Positions 26,661 through 36,547 of a stretch of 64,000 nt of DNA are shown here, one piece after another. The DNA is from Parahaliea maris (GTDB lineage: Bacteria > Pseudomonadota > Gammaproteobacteria > Pseudomonadales > Halieaceae), in the NCBI RefSeq assembly GCF_008064665.1, contig NZ_VRZA01000003.1:434001-498000 (forward strand). The letters run 5' to 3'. The first letter of the stretch is position 1. Each line of letters begins with the position of its first letter. Made by a program: the position numbers and the translations under genes. The notes under the pieces are model-generated. The model was not told the DNA's origin. It ran no database searches and worked only from the letters and a program-made list of their open reading frames with translations.

Positions 26661-27443
26661 ATGACCGACCAGAGCAGTGCGCCCCAGGGCAACCCCGGCG
26701 ATATCGTCAACTGGCCGATGCTGAAGATTGTGTACCGGACGGACCCGGACAAGATTGCGGCGCTGTTGCCGCCGGGCATTGAGCCGGGCAAGGATCCCCA
26801 CGTGAACCTGACGATCTACAATTTTCCGGTACCGGACGAGCCGGAGTTTGGCATCGTGACCACGGTGAATGCGGACTACAACGGTATTGAGGGTGAGTAC
26901 ACGCTGGGGTACGGCATCGACCAGGAGTCGGCGATTTTCATCAGTCAGGAGACTAACGGCCAGCCGAAGTATCCCTGCACCACGGAGTACTATCGCCTCG
27001 GGCCGCAGGTGTCGGCGCGCTGTACCCACCAGGGTTATACCTTTGTGGAGTTCAAGGGGGTGTCGAAGGGAGAGAATGTGTCCCAGGGTGAGTGGGAGCA
27101 GAATGAGTGGTGGATCAAGGTGTCGCGGGCGGTGGGGGTGATGCCGGACCCGGCTCGCGGCTACGATTTCCCGCCCCACGTGGTGCATGTGCGCAGTAAG
27201 TACGGCACGGCGTGGAAGGAGGAGGTGCAGGGCGAACTGGTCCTGCGCGACAGCCCCTGGGATCCGCTGGCCAGCCGGTTGCCGATGCGGGAGCAGGTGT
27301 CGGCCCACCTGTGGTGGCCGATTTTCCTGGACCGGGAGATCACGCTGGCGGGCAAGCTCGATCCGGAGGGTTTCATGCCTTTCGCCGATACGATCTCCGG
27401 GTCCCGCTGGCCCGGCAGCAATGGCGGGCCGCGCCGGGGCTAA
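26661..27443 (+). CDS. Acetoacetate decarboxylase-like protein
   Basis: A 260-residue protein of the acetoacetate decarboxylase (PF06314-type) fold. The N-terminal half reads as the family's LLPPGIEP...IYNFPVPD beta-cone, and GQPKYPCTTEYYR at about 113-125 sits at the place of the Schiff-base lysine. Related proteins with altered pockets act as aldolase-dehydratases or on steroid and terpenoid side chains, so true acetoacetate decarboxylation is not assured. AGAGG precedes the ATG. It may belong with the TetR-linked oxygenase set, but the palindromic element separates it from the SDR. Confidence 0.8.
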   Translation: MTDQSSAPQGNPGDIVNWPMLKIVYRTDPDKIAALLPPGIEPGKDPHVNLTIYNFPVPDEPEFGIVTTVNADYNGIEGEYTLGYGIDQESAIFISQETNGQPKYPCTTEYYRLGPQVSARCTHQGYTFVEFKGVSKGENVSQGEWEQNEWWIKVSRAVGVMPDPARGYDFPPHVVHVRSKYGTAWKEEVQGELVLRDSPWDPLASRLPMREQVSAHLWWPIFLDREITLAGKLDPEGFMPFADTISGSRWPGSNGGPRRG

Positions 27444-27617
27444 CCAGCGCCGGGAGACCTGCCGCCGGTCAATTGCCAACGACCTATACCGATTTCGGGG
27501 TGCTGGGGAGCGCCCCGGTATTTGGTAGATTTCATTTACAAATGGCTATTGATCGGCTTCCTTTGCTGGGTAATCATGGGGTTAATGACTACTAGCGTTC
27601 ATACCTGAGTCCTGCAG

Positions 27618-28802
27618 ATGGGTGGGGTGATTGATTACCTGCTTACCTCTCTGGTGGTAATCAGCCTTATCCTGGCGGGAGCCAATTATCTCGCGTACCG
27701 GTTGTTCGAGAGGCCGCGGCATGCCCTCATGTGGTCGGTCAGCTTTGGCCTGGTGGCGCTCCAGTACCTGTTGAATCTGGCGCGCGACCTGCTGCCCGCG
27801 CCGGCGTTCTACTGGCAGAGCGCCAATATGGTGTCCTTTGCCCTGGTGCTGTTTGCGGTATGGGGGCACAGGGAGCGGCTGCAATTACACACCGACTGGC
27901 GTCTCCTCCTGGCCGCGTACACGCTGCTCTCGGTGACCTCCGCCGCCGTAACGCTGTGGGATCCGGTGATCAGCATCCGCACGGCACTCGCCCCGGGGTT
28001 CACCTTCCTGGCCATGACCCATATTGCGCTCGCGCTGGTGCGCAGTTCCCGGGAGCCACGCCTGGCCCAGTTGGTGGCGGCGGTGATACACCAGCTGTTC
28101 GGGCTGACCCAAGGGCTGGCGGCAGCCATCGCGCTCAACCTGGACAGCGGGTCGCGGGACTTCATGTACCAGCTGTACAGCATGGTCAACTTCGGCCTGA
28201 TGCCGACGCTGTTCATCGCCCTGGGGATTTCGGTGATTTTCCTGCTGGCCACTGATCTCGCCGGCCGGCTCAACACCATGTCCCTGACCGATTCCCTGAC
28301 CGGCCTCAATAACCGCCGTGGATTTATGGTGGCAACGGAAGGTTTGTGGGCGCGCTGCCGCCGGTCGAACAAGCCGCTGACGCTGTTGCTGGCCGATATC
28401 GATTACTTCAAGCGCATCAATGATCGCTACGGACACGCCATGGGGGACCGGGCGCTGCAGCACTTTGCCAGGATTCTGCGTGAATCGGTGCGGCTGGAGG
28501 ATGCCCTTGGCCGCATTGGCGGTGAAGAATTCGCGGTAACCCTCGGCGAAATGACCAGTGCAGAGGCGGAGTCCATCGCGGCGCGCTTCCGCGCTGCACT
28601 GCGGCGGCAACCCATGCGGTACGGCAGCCTGGAGCTCGACCTGCGAGCCAGCTTCGGTATAGCCGAATGGCAGGAAAAGGATGATATCGCCTCACTGCTC
28701 AAGCGTGCGGACATCGCGCTCTACGACGCCAAGGCCTCCGGTCGCGATGCTGTCATCGTCGCCGGTGAACGGAGCCTTGTAGGTATGGCATCCAACGGCT
28801 GA
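27618..28802 (+). CDS. Membrane diguanylate cyclase (GGDEF domain)
   Basis: A 394-residue protein with about seven hydrophobic helices in residues 1-210 and a C-terminal GGDEF domain at about 220-385. The active-site motif reads GGEEF, a functional variant, preceded by LADIDYFKRINDRYGHAMGD, the usual metal and nucleotide region. No RxxD inhibitory site is evident five residues before GGEEF. It makes cyclic di-GMP in response to a signal sensed in or near the membrane. It stands alone, with no phosphodiesterase nearby. Confidence 0.9.
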   Translation: MGGVIDYLLTSLVVISLILAGANYLAYRLFERPRHALMWSVSFGLVALQYLLNLARDLLPAPAFYWQSANMVSFALVLFAVWGHRERLQLHTDWRLLLAAYTLLSVTSAAVTLWDPVISIRTALAPGFTFLAMTHIALALVRSSREPRLAQLVAAVIHQLFGLTQGLAAAIALNLDSGSRDFMYQLYSMVNFGLMPTLFIALGISVIFLLATDLAGRLNTMSLTDSLTGLNNRRGFMVATEGLWARCRRSNKPLTLLLADIDYFKRINDRYGHAMGDRALQHFARILRESVRLEDALGRIGGEEFAVTLGEMTSAEAESIAARFRAALRRQPMRYGSLELDLRASFGIAEWQEKDDIASLLKRADIALYDAKASGRDAVIVAGERSLVGMASNG

Positions 28803-28882
28803 ACCGGCTAACGTTGGCGTGCGCTGCCCGGCACCTCCCATAGCCGGTGCAGTAAATACTAATAATTCAATGGAGTGCCTTC

Positions 28883-30088
28883 ATGTCGCCTGTGTTGCGC
28901 CGGTTAAAACACCGCTTGCTGATTTCCCTGATGAAAGTCCTCGCGGGCCTGAGTCCTGCCGCCAGTTACATGGTGTTCGTTGGCAGCGGCAGTGCCGCCC
29001 AGTTGTGTCGTCACATTGTGCGCAGCGGTGCCCGACGGGTGTTGGTGGTCACCGACAAACCACTGCGGGACATGGGGCTGGCCGACAGGGCGGTGGCGCA
29101 ACTGGTGGCCGCGGAGGTCGACCTCGCCTGGTACGACGGCGTGAAACCCGACCCGACCTACGACCAGGTGGCAGAGGGCGTGAAGGTGTTGCGAGCCCAC
29201 GGCAGTGAGGCGGTGCTGGCCATCGGTGGGGGGTCTTCCATCGATTGCGCCAAGATCATTGCCGCCGCCGCCGGCAGTGACGAGGACCCCCGTAGCTGGG
29301 TGGGCTTCGGCAAGGTGCGCCACGAAGTCATGCCCCTCTACGCGGTACCGACGACTTCCGGCACTGGGTCCGAGGCCACTATGGGTGCGGTCATCTCCGA
29401 CCCGGTCAGCCACGAGAAAGGCATTATCTCCGGGGCGTCACTGTTGCCCGGCGCCGCGGCACTCGACAGCGACCTGACGCTGGGTTTGCCGCCCCACATC
29501 ACGGCAGCCACAGGCATGGATGCCCTGACCCACGCGGTCGAGGCCTACATCTGTACCTGGGACCGGGGCACACGTCTGCAGCACTCAAGGGCTGCGGTGA
29601 AGCTGATCTTCGAACACCTGGAAGCGGCAGTCAGCGACGGCAGCAATGTGGAGGCGCGGGAGGCGATGGCGACCGCCGCCTACTACGCAGGCATCGCCAT
29701 CAACCAGGTCAATGTAGGCAACGTGCACGCCATAGCCCACCAGCTGGGTGGCAAGTACGGCATTCCACATGGCATGGCCAACGCCCTGGTGCTGCCGCAC
29801 GTGCTCGAATTCTGTCGCGAGGAAGTGGAAGGGCAGCTGGCTGAGCTGGCCTTGCTGGTAGGCGCGGGCAGCCCCGGCGATGCCCCGTCCCGGCTCGCCG
29901 AGGCCTTCATCCAGGCGGTGCGTGAACTGCGCAGCAAGGTGGGTATCCCCGAGCGTTCCGACAAGCTGCGGGAGAGCGACTACGACTATCTATGCGATCT
30001 CGCCATGGCCGAGTGCGAGAGCTACCCGGTGCCGCGCCTGCTGGACCGGGAAAACACCATGATCATCCTCGCCAACATTACTGCCTGA
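28883..30088 (+). CDS. Iron-containing alcohol dehydrogenase
   Basis: Group III metal-dependent alcohol dehydrogenase, 401 residues. The nucleotide loop is GGGSSIDCAK at about 113-122, followed by PTTSGTGSEAT. Metal-site motifs are GMDALTHAVEAY and HAIAHQLGGKYGIPHGMANA, giving one Asp and three His. The N-terminus is about 25 residues longer than usual and basic, without a convincing signal. The family oxidises short alcohols, glycerol, butanol or lactaldehyde. It is a single gene converging on the PepSY operon, with a small hairpin across its stop codon. Confidence 0.92.
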   Translation: MSPVLRRLKHRLLISLMKVLAGLSPAASYMVFVGSGSAAQLCRHIVRSGARRVLVVTDKPLRDMGLADRAVAQLVAAEVDLAWYDGVKPDPTYDQVAEGVKVLRAHGSEAVLAIGGGSSIDCAKIIAAAAGSDEDPRSWVGFGKVRHEVMPLYAVPTTSGTGSEATMGAVISDPVSHEKGIISGASLLPGAAALDSDLTLGLPPHITAATGMDALTHAVEAYICTWDRGTRLQHSRAAVKLIFEHLEAAVSDGSNVEAREAMATAAYYAGIAINQVNVGNVHAIAHQLGGKYGIPHGMANALVLPHVLEFCREEVEGQLAELALLVGAGSPGDAPSRLAEAFIQAVRELRSKVGIPERSDKLRESDYDYLCDLAMAECESYPVPRLLDRENTMIILANITA

Positions 30089-30100
30089 CGGGCAGTCCTC

Positions 30101-31741
30101 TCAGGCCTGGCGCAGGGAAGTGGGCCCGCTGGGTGCCGCCACCGGCACAGCACCCACGTACCAGATGCTGTCCTGCGGTGCGCTGCTGATGCGCCGCGCC
30201 GTGCGTCCTGCCAGCAGGGCGAGCCCGAGCGCCCCGATGGCGGCCACCAGGTCCACCACCAGCGCACTGTCGGAGTGATTCCAGCCCGATCCAGGCAGCA
30301 GCGCTACCGTGAGACTCGCCGCAGGTATCAGTGCGGTGGCAAGGGCGGAGGCCCGCAGCAGGCCGACAGCGCCCCGCGCGGTGCCACGGAGGAAAGCCCA
30401 GCCGAGCGCCGCAAGAAATACCGCATAGTAGATTGCGGTGTGCCAGTGACCGGGCTGCGACACCAGTACCGGAAGGGCCTTGGCAGCGGCAATGGTGACC
30501 GAAATGCCGGAAATGCAGCCCAGTGTTACCCCGACGGTCAAAGGGCCGAGAAAGCGCGCTGACCGGCGTTGCTCGATCTGTTGCAGGGGTGCGGATTGTT
30601 TCAGCTTCTTCCTGCGAGTTTCCAGCCACAGAAGGTTGCCGCTGTAGAACAGCGCAGCACCTCCCAGACCCAGCAGGAAATAGCTCCAGCGCACAGTGTT
30701 GCCACCATAAGAGCCGAAGTGCAGGGAGAAGAAGCTGGTGATGGTGGCTCCCATGCCGTTCTGCAGTCCCGGCATGTAGTCGGTCATCAGGATGTCGCCC
30801 GTTACCGGATCCAGGCCAACCACCCCGCCTTCCGGTGAGCGCATGCCGAAGCGTGGGTTGTCGCCAAAGATGGCCAGCGACGGACCTTGCCGTGGAGTGT
30901 CGCGATAGATCATGCGCCGGGGCTCAAACCCGGGTTGTTGTTCATGCAGTCGAGCCACGAGCTGGCCGGGTGCCAGCTGTTCGCCGGTCGGGGCGCCCGC
31001 TGCGGGCTGCCGTCTTTCGCGCTGGATAAAGCTGTTGGGACCCTGGAACACCCACTGCTCCTGGGCGGCGTATATCGGGTCATGGAAGGCAAAGATCGCG
31101 GATGTCAGTGCCATGACCAGGTGAAAGGGCAGGCTGAAGATACCGAGCAGGTTGTGGAAATCCAGCCACAGGCGTTTGAGGTTTTTACCCAGGCGGAAGG
31201 CGAAGAGATCCTTGACCAGGGTTGGCAACAGCACGATCACCCCGGATACCAGGGCCACGCCGTATAGCAGGGCTACAGTGCCCATGATGGGCATGGCTAT
31301 CTCGTGCGGCAGCATCAGCCCGACCTGGCGGTGCAGGTCGTCCACCAGTTGCGCGACCGGCGAAGCGCCACTCCTGGCCACGAAAAGATGGCCCTCCGCT
31401 GTGAGGTTGGCGTGCATCAACTCTGGTGTGTCGTGGTCGTCGGCGTCCGGATTGGAGAGCTCCCAGTTCATGCGCGCCGGGTATTTGGCCGAGGGCTCCA
31501 AGATGATCTGGTAGCCCTTTCGAGCATCGGGGTATTCGGCGAGCACCCGGGAAATCAGTTCCGGCGTGTCCTCGAGGGGGGTGAGTTCGCCGAAGCCGGA
31601 AGGCGCTGAGGCCCAGTGCTGCAGGGGTTCCTTGAACATGGTGATGGCGCCGGCGTAAAAGGCGATGAACAGGAAAAGCCCGCTGACAATACCCGTCCAG
31701 GTGTGGACGTCCTTGTACATCTTGACGATATCGCTACGCAT
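30101..31741 (-). CDS. PepSY-associated transmembrane protein (iron-regulated type)
   Basis: A 546-residue inner-membrane protein of the PepSY_TM family. The first helix region reads WTGIVSGLFLFIAFYAG, then a PepSY-like periplasmic part (DTPELISRVLAEYPDARKG), a pair of helices, a second PepSY-like stretch and several C-terminal helices. It starts at the ATG at 31741 (MRSDIVKMYKDVHTW) behind AGGT. Such proteins sit beside siderophore receptors and are thought to act as ferric-siderophore reductases or iron release factors. It is the third gene of the operon with DUF3325 and DUF3649, read away from the Fur-box-like site. Confidence 0.87.
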   Translation of the reverse strand: MRSDIVKMYKDVHTWTGIVSGLFLFIAFYAGAITMFKEPLQHWASAPSGFGELTPLEDTPELISRVLAEYPDARKGYQIILEPSAKYPARMNWELSNPDADDHDTPELMHANLTAEGHLFVARSGASPVAQLVDDLHRQVGLMLPHEIAMPIMGTVALLYGVALVSGVIVLLPTLVKDLFAFRLGKNLKRLWLDFHNLLGIFSLPFHLVMALTSAIFAFHDPIYAAQEQWVFQGPNSFIQRERRQPAAGAPTGEQLAPGQLVARLHEQQPGFEPRRMIYRDTPRQGPSLAIFGDNPRFGMRSPEGGVVGLDPVTGDILMTDYMPGLQNGMGATITSFFSLHFGSYGGNTVRWSYFLLGLGGAALFYSGNLLWLETRRKKLKQSAPLQQIEQRRSARFLGPLTVGVTLGCISGISVTIAAAKALPVLVSQPGHWHTAIYYAVFLAALGWAFLRGTARGAVGLLRASALATALIPAASLTVALLPGSGWNHSDSALVVDLVAAIGALGLALLAGRTARRISSAPQDSIWYVGAVPVAAPSGPTSLRQA

Positions 31742-31814
31742 GGTGGTTACCTGTGTCCTTGGCGTGGGCACTGCATGGGGCGTGCACCCTGGAAAAGTGG
31801 ATGGGGTGGCGGCA

Positions 31815-32096
31815 TCAAATCGCCAGCAACAGGCCCCAGGTCAAAAGGTTTGCCGTGCCCAGCCACAACCAGGCCTGACGTACGGAGCGAAACAGAAAGC
31901 AGGTGCTGAGTACTGTGACCAGCAGCGGAGCGACCAGCCACATGGTGAACTGGTGCTCCACCCCGAAGGGCGCCACACCACCCAGGCCGAAACGGGCCAG
32001 CAGTCCGCCGCAGGATAAGGCCAGCAGGAACCCTGCAATCAGCCCGGCGCTCGCCTTGCCCAGCCAGCCCCGGCTCGAGTAGCGGAACGGCTTCAT
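31815..32096 (-). CDS. DUF3649-like small membrane protein
   Basis: A 93-residue protein with three predicted membrane helices. Its RxxAGxxxGxxLALSCGG pattern and its position between a DUF3325-like and a PepSY protein match the DUF3649 family found in iron-uptake operons. Its start overlaps the DUF3325-like stop by four bases (ATGA). No biochemical role is known; it probably assists the PepSY protein. Confidence 0.75.
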   Translation of the reverse strand: MKPFRYSSRGWLGKASAGLIAGFLLALSCGGLLARFGLGGVAPFGVEHQFTMWLVAPLLVTVLSTCFLFRSVRQAWLWLGTANLLTWGLLLAI

Positions 32097-32389
32097 CGGC
32101 TGGCCCTCCCGTTATCGCTCTGACGCTTATGGTGGAGCCAGGCGATGGCCAGTGGCGGTAGGGACCACAGCAGCATCAGCCCGGTGACGAGGATGAAGAC
32201 AGCGATGGCGGGACCAAAGTAGCTGTTGAGAAGTGCCAGGGTAGATACTCCCAGCGCAATGCCCGTCAACGCGAGGGCGCGCCCGGGTAGCGGGCGTTGA
32301 ACCAGTTTCTGGTGCGGACTGGCCAGGTAGAGACAGAGCGCCGCCAGGGTGAGGCACAGCAATGAAAGTGAGCCCACAGGGGTATTCAC
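32093..32389 (-). CDS. DUF3325-like small membrane protein
   Basis: A 98-residue protein with three hydrophobic helices and a basic C-terminus (HHKRQSDNGR). Size, topology and neighbours match DUF3325, which is found next to DUF3649 and PepSY_TM in Fur-controlled operons. It is the first gene of the operon, starting about 100 bases from the Fur-box-like sequence. Function unknown. Confidence 0.72.
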   Translation of the reverse strand: MNTPVGSLSLLCLTLAALCLYLASPHQKLVQRPLPGRALALTGIALGVSTLALLNSYFGPAIAVFILVTGLMLLWSLPPLAIAWLHHKRQSDNGRASR

Positions 32390-32492
32390 GGTGAGTTCTC
32401 CGGTAAGCGTGCAGAACTGATGGCCGTCAGGCGGAAGCCGGCCGGCCTGTCAAACGATGGACATATAGTGCAGCGAAATTGGCGTTATTGCA

Positions 32493-32511
32493 AATAAGTA
32501 TGATTCTCATT
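32493..32511. promoter_or_regulatory. Fur-box-like sequence between divergent iron genes
   Basis: The 19 bases AATAAGTATGATTCTCATT read on the other strand as AATGAGAATCATACTTATT, close to the 9-1-9 Fur consensus built on GAATCAT. It lies in the 221-base gap between the DUF3325 operon and the TonB receptor, so one site could repress both under iron-replete conditions. Confidence 0.7.
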
Positions 32512-32610
32512 TATATTTGCATTTGATCGAGCCGCGTGGACTGCCATCCGTTTCGGGGAGTCAGCCCACTCAGCCCACTCAAACCCTTCGCCAATATCGA
32601 GGATCATCCC

Positions 32611-34692
32611 GTGAACTACCACCGCCGCGACCGCGCCGCCCATTTACCCCTCTCCGCCCTGACGTTCTCCCTGTCGTCCGCACTCGCCAGTGCAGCGGCT
32701 GTGGCGCAGGAGGGAGTTGTCGAAGAGCCCCAGCGGCTGGTGCTGGAACACATTGTTGTCACCGGGGAAAAGGTCGAGCGATCTCTTCGGGACACCACGT
32801 CTTCGGTATCCGTGATCGGCGAGGAAGCCCTGAACAGCCTGCACCATTACAGCGTCTCTGACGTGGTGGCTGAAGTACCTAACGTGGTGGTCACCACGGG
32901 AACCGTGCCCAATATCCGTGGGGTGGCCGGCAACGGCTCCGCCGGCGGCTTCAACTCCATTACCGGCGGCGCCAAGGCCCGGGTATCCACCCTGATTGAT
33001 GGCGTGGCGGAGCCGTTTGTCGCAGATCTCACCGGTGATTCCGGAATCTGGGACATCCAGCAGATCGAGGTCTACCGCGGCCCCCAGTCCACCAGCAATG
33101 GCCGCAACAGTATTGGCGGCATGATATACATCAAGACCAACGACCCGAGCCTGGGTGAGTGGGACGGTGCGGCGCGCATGGGCTACCGGGACCAGGAGCG
33201 CTATGTCGACAGCGCGGTCATGCTGAACGCGCCTTTGCTCGAGGACACCCTGGCCGTGCGTGTGACGGCTGAGAAACTCGACGCGCAGACGCTTACCGAT
33301 ACGGCGGGCTTTGCCGGCAATCCGCCGGATTACGACCCCAATGCCATTGATACCTGGCGTCTGAAGACCAAGTTGCTGTGGGCCCCCAACGCCGATTTCA
33401 GCGCGCTGCTGGCCTACTCCGGGAACAACGAACAGGGTGATACCGGACGTGTGTTCTACACGGCAGATGACCCCTTTGAGTACAAGCGGAGTTTTTTTCG
33501 CAACATCGAGACAGATTCCGACACGGTGAGCCTGCGTCTCGACTACCGACTCAGTGATTACCTCTCATTTGATATCCTGGCGGCGGCCATGGATTACCAG
33601 TGGGGCTTTGAAGGCTACGAGGCGGACCCGGCGCTGGAACAGGACGTCCTGTTCGATGAATCCAATGTCACCCTGGATGCCAGGATGAACCTGGGTCGCG
33701 AGGGCGACACCCTCACCGGTTTTGCGGGCCTGTTTTACTTTGAGCGGGAACAGGACTTTGAAAGCACCGGCGCCTATCTCTATGTGGGAGACGACGAAAG
33801 TGAATCTACCGGTGTCTACGGCGAACTCACCTACGCCCTCAGTGATCGTTTACGCCTTACCGGGGGGCTGCGTGTAGAGCAGGAACAGCAGAACCGGAAT
33901 TTTGACTATATAACGTTTGCGCTTGCCAACAAGCTGCAGAATGACAAGACCATCACTCTGCCGAAACTGGTACTGCAGTACGATTTGAGCGACGACACTA
34001 CGGTCGGAGTGAGTGCACGCAAGGGTTACAACGCCCCGGGCGGCGCTTTTGCCTTTGCGACGGGGGAGTACTACCTGTTCGATGAGGAAGAGGTGAATAC
34101 CTACGAAGCGACCCTGCGCAGCGCTTTTCTCAAAGGTGCGCTGAGCCTGAGTGCAAATCTCTTCTACAACGACTACGAGGGCTACCAGGCTCTTAACTCC
34201 AGCCGTGCCATCACCAACATGGACGAGGTCGAGACCTATGGCCTGGAACTGCAGGCGCAGGCAACAGTATGGGAGAACCTGGAGCTGAGCGCGGGCCTGG
34301 GGCTACTGGAAACCGAGATCACTGAGCCCGGGGACAGCTACGCAAACGTAGCCGGCAACCAACTGAGCACGGCGCCGAATGTGACCGGTAACCTCGGCCT
34401 GTACTACCACTTCACCGACCATTTTGGCGCGGGAATTTTTGCCCAGTATGTGGATGAGTACTTCGGCGATCTGGAAAACACCGACGAGCGCATCGCCGGG
34501 GATTACACCCTGGCCCGGCTGACAGCCAACTACCGTTCTGATGCCTGGAGCGTGTCCGCCTACGTCAACAATGTGTTCGATGAAGAGGCTATCACTGTGC
34601 GCGAACCCCCGGGTCGCTCCGCAGCCCTGGGTTACGCGGGAATCATTGACCCGCGAACCTACGGGGTGACCGTGACCTTCAGCTTCCTGTAA
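32611..34692 (+). CDS. TonB-dependent receptor, probably iron or siderophore related
   Basis: An outer membrane receptor of 693 residues. The GTG at 32611 (NYHRRDRAAHL) is preferred because GAGGATC sits eight bases upstream and it leads into an export signal ending ASAAAVAQ; the frame is open to 32536. HIVVTGEKVERS serves as the TonB-box region, the plug holds IEVYRGPQSTSNGRNSIGG, and the barrel ends YGVTVTFSFL with the expected terminal Phe. The Fur-box-like site upstream and the divergent PepSY operon point to ferric-siderophore uptake. Confidence 0.92.
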   Translation: MNYHRRDRAAHLPLSALTFSLSSALASAAAVAQEGVVEEPQRLVLEHIVVTGEKVERSLRDTTSSVSVIGEEALNSLHHYSVSDVVAEVPNVVVTTGTVPNIRGVAGNGSAGGFNSITGGAKARVSTLIDGVAEPFVADLTGDSGIWDIQQIEVYRGPQSTSNGRNSIGGMIYIKTNDPSLGEWDGAARMGYRDQERYVDSAVMLNAPLLEDTLAVRVTAEKLDAQTLTDTAGFAGNPPDYDPNAIDTWRLKTKLLWAPNADFSALLAYSGNNEQGDTGRVFYTADDPFEYKRSFFRNIETDSDTVSLRLDYRLSDYLSFDILAAAMDYQWGFEGYEADPALEQDVLFDESNVTLDARMNLGREGDTLTGFAGLFYFEREQDFESTGAYLYVGDDESESTGVYGELTYALSDRLRLTGGLRVEQEQQNRNFDYITFALANKLQNDKTITLPKLVLQYDLSDDTTVGVSARKGYNAPGGAFAFATGEYYLFDEEEVNTYEATLRSAFLKGALSLSANLFYNDYEGYQALNSSRAITNMDEVETYGLELQAQATVWENLELSAGLGLLETEITEPGDSYANVAGNQLSTAPNVTGNLGLYYHFTDHFGAGIFAQYVDEYFGDLENTDERIAGDYTLARLTANYRSDAWSVSAYVNNVFDEEAITVREPPGRSAALGYAGIIDPRTYGVTVTFSFL

Positions 34693-34701
34693 CGCCGTGC
34701 G

Positions 34702-34730
34702 TTCCGCCCGGCGATGGGTGCCGGGCGGAA
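34702..34730. terminator. Strong hairpin between convergent genes, probable bidirectional terminator
   Basis: TTCCGCCCGGC and GCCGGGCGGAA form a perfect 11-pair stem with a 7-base loop, centred in the 43-base gap between the converging receptor and edd genes. The T/A ends give only a short U-run either way. Confidence 0.7.
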
Positions 34731-34735
34731 AACAC

Positions 34736-36547
34736 TCACTGGAACACGGTTGCGCCGGACTCGGCGTCATTCACGGCGCGGCGCATAAAGCCGAACAGCT
34801 CCCGCCCGGTGCCGTAATCGCTGTGGTGGGGGGGGCGCGCTACCGCCTCACGCTGGGCCCACTCGTCGGTGGGGACCAGTGCCTCCAGGGTGCCAGCAGA
34901 GGCGTCCAGGCGAACCACGTCGCCATCCCGCAGGCGGGCGATAGGGCCCTCGGCCAGGGCCTCGGGACAGACGTGGATGGCTGCGGGCACCTTGCCTGAG
35001 GCCCCCGACATTCTGCCGTCCGTCACCAGTGCAACCTTGAACCCCCGGTCCTGCAGCACCCCGAGGAAGGGGGTCAGCTTGTGCAATTCGGGCATGCCAT
35101 TGGCGCTCGGCCCCTGGAAGCGCACGACTGCGACCACGTCCCGGTCCAGTTCACCGGCCTCGAAGGCAATGCGCAGGTCGTCCTGCTCGGTAAAGATACG
35201 CGCCGGCGCTTCCACCACCCGGTGTTCTTCGGCCACCGCCGATACCTTGATCACCGAGCGCCCCAGGTTCCCCTGCAGCAGGCGCAGGCCGCCCTCGGCG
35301 TCGAAGGGAGCATCGGCAGGGCGGAGCACGGCAGTGTCGGCGCTCTCCCTGATGCCCTCCACGTGTACCAGTCGCCCGTCCTGCAGACGTGGTTCCCGGG
35401 TGTAGTGGCGCAGGCCCTCACCCCAGACGGTTTTCACGTCCTCGTGCATCAGGCCGTTGTCCAGCAGGGTGCGGATGGCGTAGGCGCTGCCACCGGCGGC
35501 GTGGAAATGGTTCACATCGGCGCTGCCATTGGGATAGACACGGGCGACCAGCGGCGTGATGGAAGAGAGATCGCTGAAGTCCTGCCAGTCGAGGATGATG
35601 CCGGCGGTCCTGGCCACGGCGATCCAGTGGATGGCGTGGTTGGTGGAGCCGCCGGTGGCCAGCAGGGCCACAATGGCATTGACGATACATTTCTCGTCGA
35701 CCACCTCGGCCATCGGCGTGTACTCGTTGCCCAGGGCGGTGATCCGGCACAGGCGCTCGGCGGCGGCTACTGTCAGCTGGTCGCGCAATGCGGTGCCCGG
35801 GTTTTCGAAGGCGGCGCCGGGTACGTGCAGGCCCATGGCTTCCAGCAGCATCTGGTTGCTGTTGGCGGTGCCGTAGAAAGTGCAGGTGCCCTGGCCGTGA
35901 TAGGCCTGGCTCTCGGCTTCCAGCAATTTGTCGCGGCCCACCTTGCCCTCGGCGAACTGCTGGCGGACGTGGGCCTTGTCCTTGTTGGACAGCCCCGTTG
36001 TCATGGGGCCCGCGGGGGCGAAGATAACTGGCAGGTGGCCAAAACTGAGGGCGCCGATCAGCAGCCCCGGGACGATCTTGTCGCATACGCCGAGACACAG
36101 CGCGCCGTCGAACATGTTGTGGGACAGGGAGATGGCGGTGGCGCCGGCGATGATATCGCGGCTGAACAGGCTCAGTTCCATCCCCGCCGTGCCCTGGGTG
36201 ACTCCGTCGCACATGGCGGGAACGCCGCCAGCGACCTGGGCCGTACAACCCATGGTATGGGCGGTGCGCTTGATCAGGTCGGGGTAGTCGGCCAGCGGCT
36301 GGTGGGCTGACAGCATGTCGTTGTAGGCATTGACGATGCCGATGTTGGCGGCTTCGGTCAACTTGAGGCTTTGCTTGTCGCCTTCACCGCAGGCCGCGAA
36401 ACCGTGGGCCAGGTTACTGCAGGACAGGCTGCCCCGGACGGGGCCGTTGCCGCGCATCTCGCCCATGCGGTCGAGGTAGGCGCGGCGTGAATTGGCGGAG
36501 CGCTCGCTGATGCGTGCGGTGATGTCCGCGAGTCGGGAATCGGTCAT
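34736..36547 (-). CDS. edd: Phosphogluconate dehydratase (Entner-Doudoroff)
   Basis: Converts 6-phosphogluconate to 2-keto-3-deoxy-6-phosphogluconate. At 603 residues it has the normal size and carries the IlvD/Edd signatures CDGVTQG and CDKIVPG, which hold iron-sulfur cysteines, plus [14 protein letters not shown] near the C-terminus. The ATG at 36547 overlaps the pgl stop by four bases. It is the third gene of zwf-pgl-edd. The aldolase gene eda does not follow; a convergent receptor does. Confidence 0.96.
   Translation of the reverse strand: MTDSRLADITARISERSANSRRAYLDRMGEMRGNGPVRGSLSCSNLAHGFAACGEGDKQSLKLTEAANIGIVNAYNDMLSAHQPLADYPDLIKRTAHTMGCTAQVAGGVPAMCDGVTQGTAGMELSLFSRDIIAGATAISLSHNMFDGALCLGVCDKIVPGLLIGALSFGHLPVIFAPAGPMTTGLSNKDKAHVRQQFAEGKVGRDKLLEAESQAYHGQGTCTFYGTANSNQMLLEAMGLHVPGAAFENPGTALRDQLTVAAAERLCRITALGNEYTPMAEVVDEKCIVNAIVALLATGGSTNHAIHWIAVARTAGIILDWQDFSDLSSITPLVARVYPNGSADVNHFHAAGGSAYAIRTLLDNGLMHEDVKTVWGEGLRHYTREPRLQDGRLVHVEGIRESADTAVLRPADAPFDAEGGLRLLQGNLGRSVIKVSAVAEEHRVVEAPARIFTEQDDLRIAFEAGELDRDVVAVVRFQGPSANGMPELHKLTPFLGVLQDRGFKVALVTDGRMSGASGKVPAAIHVCPEALAEGPIARLRDGDVVRLDASAGTLEALVPTDEWAQREAVARPPHHSDYGTGRELFGFMRRAVNDAESGATVFQ

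Noticed and set aside
26400-27479. Long minus-strand frame (359 codons) opposite the acetoacetate-decarboxylase-like gene
   Set aside because: Arg/His-rich composition without any recognisable domain; the plus-strand frame has clear family motifs and a ribosome site. It is a GC-rich shadow.
30079-30096. Small hairpin over the alcohol dehydrogenase stop codon as a terminator
   Set aside because: Only six pairs and no T-run; too weak to call.
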